Program-made: the position numbers and the translations under genes
Assembly (NCBI GenBank): GCA_017591395.1
Contig: WEDG01002567.1
Coordinates: forward strand, 1-64,000
Reading direction: 5' to 3'
Source: Schistocephalus solidus
Taxonomy: Eukaryota > Platyhelminthes > Cestoda > Diphyllobothriidea > Diphyllobothriidae
DNA: 64,000 bases
In this document: positions 55,858 through 64,000 of the stretch, one piece after another
How the letters are laid out: every line of letters starts with the position of its first letter
Numbering within the stretch: position 1 is the first letter of the stretch
Notes under the pieces: model-generated
What the model saw: the letters and a program-made list of their open reading frames with translations, nothing else
Database searches by the model: none
What the model was told of the DNA's origin: nothing

Positions 55858-57243
55858 ATAATAATAATAATAATATAACAATAATTATTCAATATAATTC
55901 AGTATATATAAGGGAGATATGCAGTCTTTGAAAACCCTATTTACAGATAGACGCTAGCAAAATATGCAAATGTTACATGGTGATAGTCGTTTTAGTATAT
56001 CGATCATTGCTGTCGAGTAAATATATGTCCATCAAGAAAAATTAATCAAGTCTTCTTTTAAACATTTCAACGCTTTCAGCCTAAACAACCGAAGTTGGCA
56101 GTTTGTTCCATTCTTCAATCACCTGTTGGGAAAATAAGTTGGTCCGCACTTTAAGTTTGGCGTGTTTTCTTTTCAGTTTGTATTGGTGAGCTTGAAGACT
56201 TGTAATATTTGCCAATTCAAAAACGTTGGCTATCTTAAGAGCACAATCAACTACTCTGACCAGTTTGAAGACTAAGATCATCTCCCCTCTGTATTGCCTA
56301 TAAGAAAGAGGAAACATTTTGAGTCTTTCTAGTCGGCCCTCATAGGGTAGGCATTCCAATCCGATGACTAGTTTCTTCGCTTTCCGTTGACCTTTCTCCA
56401 ACAGAGCGTAGTCATGTTTCGTCCAGGGGCGCCACGCCTGAACGCAACATTCCAACACCGGCCGGATTAATGTTCGAAAACGAGCCGAAAAGGCTCTCCG
56501 TCAAAATTAACGAAAGATCTCCTGAATGCGGCTAAGATACACATAGATTTATTTGCTATATTCGCACAGTGTGACGATGGTTTGAGAGTTGGTGTTATCC
56601 ATATACCCAAGTCCTTTAGAATATTTACCTCCGGGAGTTGATAACCACTGATGAAGTACTGCTATTCAACCTAATCATCCTTCTGTAACTAGACCGCAGT
56701 CGGATGATTTGAAATTTGTTGAAATTAAGGTTCAGCAGCCACTCATCACACCAGGTTTGCAAGCGATCTAAGTTTTGCTGTAATTTCCGCGCATCCTTCG
56801 GTTTTTCAATCGAGTTCCATAACTTCAGATCGTCAGCGAACATTACCTTCTCGCATGTCAGACAATCAAGGCAGTTGTTCACGTATATCAGAAACAAAAT
56901 GGGACCCAGAACGCTTCCCTGCGGAAATCCACTGTGAACGATTTCCCAGTGAGACTTTGCGTCTCCAATACAAACACGTTGCGCCTGCCTTTGAGAAAGT
57001 CGGCCAACCATTTGAAAAGGTTGCCAGTCACACCCATTTGACGCAGCTTAAAGATCAGACGTCTGTGTGGAACCCCTTTCAAAGGCTTTGTCAAAGTCAA
57101 TGTAGACCAAATCGACTGACAAACCCATTTCTAATGATTTTCTCTAACTTTCCATGGATGTGAACAGGTTTGTGAGGCAGGATCGACCATTTCGAAATCC
57201 ATGTTGATATGAACTAAGCAAGTTATTCTCTTCAAGATGCCTC
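55858..57243 (-). mobile_element. Family F LINE, minus strand, 3' part of split copy
   Basis: 3' tail of AAT repeats (55858-55876), ORF2 C-terminus (56458-56081) and RT second half (57243-56625). The reading continues at 59703 on the other side of the family B insertion: minus strand MMEKIIKTEL before it and MRHLEENNLLSSYQHGFRNG after it. Confidence 0.85.
56081..57243 (-). pseudogene. LINE ORF2 pseudogene, RT second half and C-terminus (F)
   Basis: Minus strand: SSYQHGFRNGRSCLTN, then TLTKPLKGVPHRRLIFKLRQ (57100; a frameshift removes the FD of KAFDKGVPH), WLADFLKGR, VHSGFPQGSVLGPILFLIYV (56942), VMFADDLKLWNSIEKPKDAR (56850; FADD intact), WCDEWLLNLNFNKFQIIRLR. C-terminus: CCVQAWRPWTKHDYALLEKG (56448), LPYEGRLERLKMFPLSYRQY, EEWNKLPTS. 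Long open pieces, so younger than the A copies. Confidence 0.8.
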
Positions 57244-58950
57244 ATCAAGGCAGAACTGTTTAGTGCGTTCTTTGCAAATAATCTTACGATGGAATCTGAA
57301 CCGGTTCCGACGTTTCAGGCATCCTCATTGAATGTTATCAGCACTATTGATTTCTCCTTAGAACTAATTCGTAAGCAAATAATTCGTCTGAAAAACTCGC
57401 ACTCTTCGGGAACTGACGGTATTCCAAACTCAGTTATTAAGAGAGTGCCCAGCTTTCCCCGATTGCTTAGCCATGTATTTTCAGTTTATCTTTTAAACGG
57501 ATTCTTTCCTGACTCATGGAAGACCTCTATTATTGTTCCTGTCTGCAAGTCGGGATCTCGTTCGGACGTAAATAATTATCGAGGCGTTCACAAAACCCCG
57601 GCTCTCGCAAAACTTCTTGAAAAAATTATTTTTAATCAAATTCCTGACTTTTGCCAAGAAAATAAGCTTTTAAGCGACTCAAAATATGGTTTTCTACCTG
57701 GGAGATCATGCGAAGTGTATCACTTAGCTTTTCTTAACCTCGTCACTTCCCTTCGTAACGAGCAACAGTCAGTGGTTGTGATCTACTTTGACCTGAGCAA
57801 AGCCTTTGACAAGGTACCGCACATATGTCTTCTAGTGAAACTGGAAGCCCTCGGCATCCGGCCTCCTCTCCTTGACTTCATTGGTTCCTACTTGTCTAAC
57901 CGCAGCCAGAAGGTCCTAGTAGGTAATAGCTATTCGACGCCTCAACCGATCACGAGTGGCGTTTTTCAAGGCACCGTTCTAGGTCCCCTTCTCTTCATTC
58001 TGTACATTAACGAAATTTCAACTTTACTCACAAATTCACAAAATTTCGTTTACGCTGACGATCTTAAGTGCATTTATTCATTTTCTTAAGACACTGCTAA
58101 TAGTTGCGTTGACAAAATCAACACTGATCTACTTATGCTCTCACGTTGGAGCTGTAGTTGGCAGATGGAATTTTCTCCATTCAAGAGTAGTTTCATGTGT
58201 TTCGGTCCCGCCAAGTTTCCTGGACCCCAAGTATTTCAAAATAGTACACTTTATGAACGATCAACTATAAGAGACTTAGTTCTAAGTTACACGAATAAGC
58301 TAGCATTATCGCCTCATGCAGATCGAATTTCTGCAAAGGCTGCACAGATATGTGGTTTTATATCACATAATTTCTTCCTTCCGGAAATAAAGTTAAACCT
58401 ATACCACATGTTCGTTCTTCCTATCCTCGAATACTGCTGTCCCATATTTGGGCTGATGAACGCCTCTGACTGCAGTAAGATTGAAAAAGTTCAGAGGGTT
58501 TTTACTCGAAAACTATTTTCTCTTCCTGGATCCAGTTTGTCTTATACGGATAGATGCCAGTTAGCAAACATTAAATTTCTGTGGGTTAGAAGCCTCGAAG
58601 CTGGTCTCTGCTTCCTGTTTCGCGTAAATTCTAGCCCAAATATCCCACGAATTAACGCTCTCACTCCGGTAAATCGACCCTATGCCACTCGTAATTCCTC
58701 CATGATCATTTCACCACCCCTTAGCTCCACAACCAACCGGTCTCAGTTTTTTTGCCTCCAAATATGCTTTCATATGGAATAATCTACCACTGCAAATTAG
58801 GTTGTCGTCTACATTAGCTATTTTCAAAACCAAATTACGCAAGCATTTATCTTCGAAAGATATAAAGTCCTTATTGTCTGTTTCTTTCCCAAACTCGCAA
58901 CTTTTGGATTTTGAAAAGGGTCCTCCTGGTATTTGAGGCAGCTCCCTTGA
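57244..58950 (+). pseudogene. LINE ORF2 pseudogene: reverse transcriptase (B, young copy)
   Basis: One 266-residue frame (57289-58089) spans the whole RT: LIRKQIIRLKNSHSSGTDGI, WKTSIIVPVCKSGSRS, KYGFLPGRSCEVYHLAFLNL, VIYFDLSKAFDKVPHICLLV (57777), SGVFQGTVLGPLLFILYINE (57954), FVYADDLKCIYSFS (58046). TAA at 58087-58089 replaces the Lys codon seen in 16350. The frame resumes as INTDLLMLSRWSCSWQMEFS to 58782 (DRISAKAAQICGFISHNF, FVLPILEYCCPIFGLMNASD), where an extra T shifts it. Catalytic residues intact; one nonsense and one frameshift. Confidence 0.9.
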
Positions 58951-59392
58951 TATTATATGGGTCTCTTATTATATTTTCCATCATCCTCTGCGGAGTCAAT
59001 CTTTGCATTCACTTTTTCTTCCCCTCCGTTTAAACTAGCATTGCCAACTCTTGACAACCTTGATACTTTCCTTCGAATTTGCAACCCTGACGATAGTCTC
59101 CAGGATCTGTTGATGATCGAGGTGGGTTCTGATGGTTTCGCCTCTTTGGTGATGGACTATACAGTCAGCAAGGTCGCATCTCGATGATGATCTCGTGACC
59201 TCTACTGTCCCCTCTTCGTTTCGACCATGTTGTCTACGATGAGTTCGTCCTCTCTCACCTCCACTGGTGTTTATAAACAGTAGCTCTGACTGCTATATTA
59301 CGTCTCACCCGACAAGGAGCGTCCCGAACCCTCATACGCAGTCAGCAACATCACAATACTATCCCATTGCATTTAGCTATTAATTTTTTAGT

Positions 59393-59481
59393 GAAGCAGT
59401 TTTTTTCTCCTATTTTTTTTAAATTGGCGGCTCGCCGAACTCCGCCTCCGATTAAACCCTGGGAGTTTTTTTTACTGCTTC
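59393..59481 (+). other. ENE-like fold, family B (young copy)
   Basis: GAAGCAGT (59393-59400) with ACTGCTTC (59474-59481); facing T-runs; CTCCT with GGGAG (one U-G); apical GGCGG/CCGCC. Essentially the family sequence in its least decayed context. Confidence 0.6.
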
Positions 59482-59704
59482 TTTTCGAGTTCACCGTATA
59501 TGCCAACGATTGTTGACTTTTGTTTTAAAAATGGCAAATCTTTTTGAATCGGATATGTTTACCATACTACTCATTTCTGTTGTTCATATGGATGCTCACA
59601 TAGTGTAGCAATTATCCACTTTATATTTATTTAAACCATGGTACTAAGTTTGTAATGATGGGGCCCTCTGGGCCTTAAATACACAATTTATTTATTTATT
59701 ATTT

Positions 59705-61312
59705 AGTTCCGTTTTGATTATCTTCTCCATCATTTTGCAATAGATACTTGTGATAATGACTGGTCGGAAACTGTTTAGTGATGTCCTCTCTCCTCCTTTA
59801 TAGATGTGGGTTATGTTGGCTATCTTCCCCTCGGTATGCAGAGCCCTACCTCCATCGAACTTTCAACTATCTTTGAGAGCGGATAGGCTAGCTGGTCAGT
59901 GAGTTCATTTAGAACTTTTGCGGATATAACATCTGGGCAAGGTGATTTTGTAGGCTGAAGCTGTTTCAGAGTTTTTCTTACTGTGTCCATTGGGAATGAC
60001 ACCGTGCTTATTTTGTTTGTAGATGTGGCAGTACTGTAGTATTCTTCCTCGTCAAAAGGTGATTCCTCTGTATACACGAACATAAAGAAATTGGATAAGA
60101 GACTGGTCTTATCAGAGTTATCGGTTACCCTGTTTCCCTGATAGTCTTTTAGACAAGGAATGGACTTCCGATTTCATTTTGCCTTATTTACGTAAACAAA
60201 AAAGCTTTTTGAGTTTCTTTGTATGTCTTTGACTATTTCTGATGCAGAAGATTTCGACACCAATTTCGCTGTTTCTTAAAAGCGAAAAAATGTTCGCGTT
60301 GTTGATATCTGGCATATGTTCTCCACAGTCTTCTTTTCTTCTTGAGATTCCTTTTTATTTTCTATGTCACCCACTCAGGTCGGGAGACGCACGATCGCCT
60401 TTTAAGTGGACAGAATTTCTCTACCAACTGCTGAATCAAGTTACTAATGAAGAACCAGGCAGCGTTTGGGTCAAGTACATGTGCAGAGCTCCAGTCTATC
60501 CCATTCAGTAATATTTTCATTTTGGGATAATCCCCTTTCCATACATTTCTCTCCCTAACTGCACGACCTTTGGGTACAGAAAAATGACTGTACTCCCAAG
60601 CAAGAACACAATGATCACTTCGTCCAAGGGGCACGTAAGAACTTAATCCATGGATGCAATTGTCGTCTCATCTAATGATTAGATCCAAACAGCTTGACTG
60701 CTGCCCATTTCGGAGCCACGTCTCCATTGTGACATGATAGTTAAGAAACTCGTCATTTTCCAACTGCAGTAATTTCTGTTCGAATGATTTTTCCGATCGC
60801 GAGCAGTACATTGATACCCAATCGATGTAGGGAGCGTTGAAATCTCTAAGTATTAATAAGTGTTTGCTACGGCTGATTTGCTTTACCTCTGTTATGAGTG
60901 CTTCATCCATGTCCGTTCGCAGTCCTGGGAATTAATATACCACGGAAATATGGAGGTCTGGTTGGTTAAGGACCTTCAGTTTTCAACTAAGTATTTCGCA
61001 AGACGAGTTCCTATTTGGCGTGGGCACGTCTGGAATGAAGTCAATGCCTTATCGTATGAACATTGCGATTCCTCCACCCCTAAGTCCATTTCTATCAATG
61101 CGGATAAGCTAAAATCCATCTATTCTGACTTCTGTGTCTGCGATTAGTTCATTTAACCATGTTTCAATTAGAGCTATGAAATCAGGCTGTAAATGGTCCA
61201 CGACCATGTGAATTTTATCCATTTTATTCAATAGACTCTGCACATTTGTGTTAATCATTGTCATCTTGTTTTGTTCCATCGATTTATGAAAATGGTTGGT
61301 TCTTTCTTGCAC
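59705..61312 (-). pseudogene. LINE ORF2 pseudogene, endonuclease and RT first part (F)
   Basis: Minus strand. Endonuclease: TMINTNVQSLLNKMDKIHMV, PDFIALIETWLNELIADTEV (61260-61120), LLILRDFNAPYIDWVSMYC (60855-60800; Gly of GDFN is Arg), MPLGRSDHCVLAWEYSHFSV (60634; SDH intact), VWKGDYPKMK. RT start: VRKTLKQLQPTKSPCPDVIS, KVLNELTDQLAYPLSKIVES (60000-59880), ANITHIYKGGERTSLNSFRP and YCKMMEKIIKTEL (59820-59705). Interrupted by frameshifts at about 61109 and 60360. The family is close to D, sharing the GDFN to RDFN change. Confidence 0.8.
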
Positions 61313-61429
61313 ATGGCGATTATTGCTGGATATTTCGCAAGATAAATCCAGTCCCCTGTCTCATTTTAAATCTATAGGCATTTGGTGGGGGTTTTGACCG
61401 GCGTGGTTGACGGCAATTTCACCCGATGT

Positions 61430-62689
61430 TCCTATAAAACGAGCGCACCGTTTTGACGATTTTGCTGTCCACCATTTTCAAGTTTCGTTCCCCCTCGTAT
61501 TGACGTCTTTTCAATTCTGCTACCAATGTCCTCCTTTTCGTCCGATTGGTAGAGAGTAATCCGGCTGAAAAAAACACTCCACGAGGATTGTTTCGTAGTC
61601 AGGACTTTCGAGAGAGCAATAGATCTACCTACCAAGAGGACTTTTAACTGTCTTGGTCGCACCTCCTGCGTTTCATTTCTAACGAGAGGGCCCAATCGAA
61701 AGATCTTTTGGATTTCGACTATCACACCAGTTTCTTGCGTATCATTCGATAAATTTTGAAATGTCAGCAGATCCTGTTTAACCCTTTCTTTTGGCGTTTT
61801 TCAGTAGCCTCTGAGACTCCCTGAACTACCAGACAAAATGATCTGTCAGGGAAAAACTCGTTTCTGCATCCTACATTCTTTTAGTGATGGAAGGTTGAAT
61901 CATGCACTTTGTTACATTCTTTAATACTGTGTTCAAATCAATCTTCATCGGTGAGCCTGCTGGTTGATTTGCAGACATCTCTTTTAATTTTTCAAACAGC
62001 GTGAGATTCTTCTAACACTGCGTTTGCTTGAATAGCAACCGAGAAGCCTGAATTTGGGTTTGTGGCATCCAGGTCTGTCGATAAGTCGCAGGCCACCTTT
62101 TTGCCGTTACTTCAATTCAATCCGCTGGCTACCATGATCTGCTCCATTGTAGTTCAATGGACATGTTTAGAGTATGTTGCTGTCACTCTTTCGGGGCGTT
62201 GAAGGTACCTTACAATTAGAGTTTGTAAATTTTTCAGAGACCGTTGAGCACTGATTTACTTTTGTTCAGTCGGATTCTATGTGCACCAGATTTCCCGAAT
62301 CCGAGGAAATGCAAGAAATAATTTCATCCTCACTTTTGTTCTTTCTGGTCATCTGTATTTCAACTGACGCAGTGGTTTGTTCTAATGACTTAGTTCTTTT
62401 TCTCTTTTTGTTTCGCTTAATATTGTGTCTATTGACCTCTACCGTTTCCTTGCAATGATTATAGTCTAGCTTGCTGATGTTTTTTAGCTCATTTGCATCG
62501 TGTTTCGGCGATTTAGTTTTGCTATGCTTAATGAGGACTGCTATTATTTCTGATAGGAGATTGAGTTCTCCTTCTTATCTCAAAACTCCGGTTGTTAGTC
62601 TTCGGCATCCATCACAGTTGGCCAGCCCTTCACTGTTTAGCTTACTTTTGGTAAAGTTCAGTAGCGCACTGCTTTCTTGAGAATGAATT
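61430..62689 (-). pseudogene. LINE ORF1 pseudogene (F)
   Basis: Minus strand: 61725-61432 contains MIVEIQKIFRLGPLVRNETQ, EVRPRQLKVLLVGRSIALSK, which is the RPRPxKIxxxNxEEARLLL block in another guise, then SSWSVFFSRITLYQSDEKED (VFFQPDYSPxER equivalent). Upstream (62400-62470 and again in the second copy) Lys-rich KRKKN-type codons resemble the basic segment of the D ORF1. Extensively frameshifted. Confidence 0.5.
62377..62655 (-). repeat. Left copy of a long direct duplication flanking LINE C
   Basis: Matches 63729-64000 with roughly nine or ten differences over about 272 bp (both begin GTTCTAATGACTTAGTTC and reach GCTTACTTTT). It is part of F ORF1. Confidence 0.85.
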
Positions 62690-63728
62690 TAGAATTTATA
62701 TTTGGTTATCACCGGCAAGGCACTGTCTAAGCAAATATTAGTAACGAAATAAAGTTATGACAATGTGCGCAGATAAAATGTACAAATACATAACTTGTCC
62801 TGCTATGTCAACAGTTAGCGATGTTTTAAAATAAATGGTGAACTAGAAAAAATAGGCAGTGAAAAAAAACTCCTACCATAAAAATGGAGGCAGAGTTCAA
62901 TAAGCCTTCATCTTTTAATAAAAGGTAATAGAAAACAACTGCTTAGGAAAAAATGGTCAGGTGGTAGAGTAGGGTAATACGGTAGTAGCATTTCATAATG
63001 AGATAATGAAACGTCGAGGTGATTCGTTCTTGATCACTTAGGCGTATAAAACAAAATCTCACGAAAATGCGTCAATGAACTTAAGTCCTCAGCATCTTAG
63101 GATCCAGAATTGAATTCTGATGATGGTTAGTATCCAAAGAAACGGTAGCATTTTAGAATGTGGACCACCGATTGTGTACGTCCGAATGACGTCATTGTTT
63201 GGATGACTGGTGATATAAGGAGACATCATAGTTCATGGGCAACCCGAGTTACGAAAATATAGTTTCAAGAGGGTCACTTAAATTCCCGATGGTCCTTTCT
63301 TCGAGTCATGGGGAAAGCTACTGGAAAAGATGAGGAAAATAAAAGGTTAATAGAATCATTGTTAAGATAAATGTGCAGTCTTCGCTTGAATGCAGATAGA
63401 AAAGTTAAAGACCTAATTTCAATTGGCAAGTTATTCGAAAGAAAACTATACCTAGAAGCAAAGAAGAGAGAGCGTTTACACGTGGAGGATGCAAAGGAAG
63501 GTATAATTAGTGCAGAATATCTTAGGTTATAAGGAAGACTAACAGAGGTAATTACAGAAAGCTTGGGGAGAGTTGAAGGATTATTTAGTCGGAAAAGGAG
63601 ACAAAAGCCTGCTTCAAGTCTCCTGACCCAAAGAAATTTTAGCTTCATTAGCTGGCATCTTGTTGAGTAGGAAGGAGTTAAAAGAGTTGGAAATAGGAGT
63701 TATTTTGTGAATTGTCTTTGGACATTTT
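62690..63728 (-). mobile_element. Family C LINE, minus strand, 5'-truncated, nested in F
   Basis: 3' end at about 62688 (AATTTAGAATTTATATTTGG), degenerate ENE-like fold 62853-62946 (lower stem TAGGC/GCTTA, inner stem reduced to GGTA/TACC), ORF2 C-terminus (63648-63274: LKFLWVRRLEAGFCLLFRLN, SLFFASRYSFLSNNLPIEIR). Truncated at ...CTTTGGACATTTT, after which the F repeat begins. Confidence 0.85.
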
Positions 63729-64000
63729 GTTCTAATGACTTAGTTCTTTTTCTCTTTTTGTTTCGCTTAATATTGTGTCTATTGACCTCTACCGTTTCCT
63801 TGCAATGATTATAGTCTGGCTTGCTGATGTTTTTTAGCTCATTTGCATCGTGTTTTGGCGATTTACTTTTGCTATGCTTGATGAGGACTGCTATTAGTTT
63901 CTGATAGGAGATTGAGGTCTCCTTCTTATCTCAAAACTCCGGTTGTGAGTCCTCGGCATCCATCACATTTGGCCAGCCCTTCACTGTTTAGCTTACTTTT
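63729..64000 (-). repeat. Right copy of the long direct duplication (F ORF1), runs off the window
   Basis: Repeats 62376-62650. It ends at the window edge while the left copy continues about 40 bp further to the LINE C 3' end. Confidence 0.85.

Larger units (their letters stand above)
57244..59702 (+). mobile_element. Family B LINE, young 5'-truncated copy nested in F
   Basis: Begins AAGGCAGAACTG, equivalent to 15510 of the full-length B copy, and matches it with only scattered differences to the TTTA tail (59690-59702). The flanks are one continuous F element. It keeps about 66 bp (58091-58157) that the full-length copy lost. Intact ENE-like fold (59393-59481) and GGCCC-TCT-GGGCC terminal hairpin (59663-59676). 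Confidence 0.9.
59703..62689 (-). mobile_element. Family F LINE, minus strand, 5' part of split copy
   Basis: RT first part (60083-59705), endonuclease (61312-60362), ORF1 (about 62689-61430). A family C element (62690-63728) interrupts it, and sequence equal to 62377-62650 follows again at 63729-64000. Confidence 0.8.

Noticed and set aside
1..64000. A gene cluster, defence system, CRISPR array or bacterial operon
   Set aside because: No ribosome-binding-site-led ORFs, no repeat-spacer pattern and no enzymes other than transposon proteins; introns and LINEs show a eukaryotic genome.

Overview
The window is a eukaryotic, almost certainly invertebrate-metazoan, transposon graveyard. I find no host gene, rRNA, tRNA or CRISPR array. 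Base composition is AT-rich. Nearly every recognisable reading frame belongs to a CR1/Jockey-type non-LTR retrotransposon (LINE), an EnSpm/CACTA-like DNA transposon, or a hAT transposon. All are broken by stops, frameshifts or truncation. Introns inside the EnSpm genes are only about 35-46 nt long, which would suit a flatworm (platyhelminth mini-introns), but I cannot name the species.

I sorted the LINEs by protein and by 3' tail into family A (tail CTGAA repeats), B (tail TTTA repeats), C, D (tail of AGTGACTTA units), E (tail ATT or AAAT repeats), F (tail AAT repeats, A/D-like), G (one RT fragment) and H (EN and linker fragments). These letters are mine. Layout: 1-390 A 3' end; 391-1224 H; 1225-5202 A (minus); 5203-8135 B (minus); 8690-12562 plus 17933-18196 one A copy split by a full-length B copy (12563-17932); 18328-19760 rearranged B with a C 3' end inside; 20092-21893 plus 26919-27872 one B copy (minus) split by a full-length D copy (21894-26918).

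27873-44770 holds three EnSpm-like copies. The third (33965-44770) is one element split by four later insertions: hAT (35379-36823), E (37268-39394), C (40012-42322) and A (43588-44625). Then come C (45050-46370), G (46740-47520), D (48290-49890), E (49891-52372), H (53290-55857), and an F copy on the minus strand (55858-57243, 59703-62689, 63729-64000) split by a young B copy (57244-59702) and a C copy (62690-63728).

The EnSpm elements carry two genes: a tnp2-like transposase and a downstream accessory gene with a DUF4806-like C-terminus. The LINEs carry ORF1 (coiled coil plus RNA-binding-like region) and ORF2 (APE-type endonuclease plus reverse transcriptase).

The observation I find most worth following is a conserved RNA fold in the 3' UTRs of families B, C and E: a lower stem, two facing U-tracts, an upper stem based on CUCC/GGAG, then downstream a small hairpin just before the tail. 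Its architecture is that of ENE (triple-helix-forming, poly(A)-capturing) elements.
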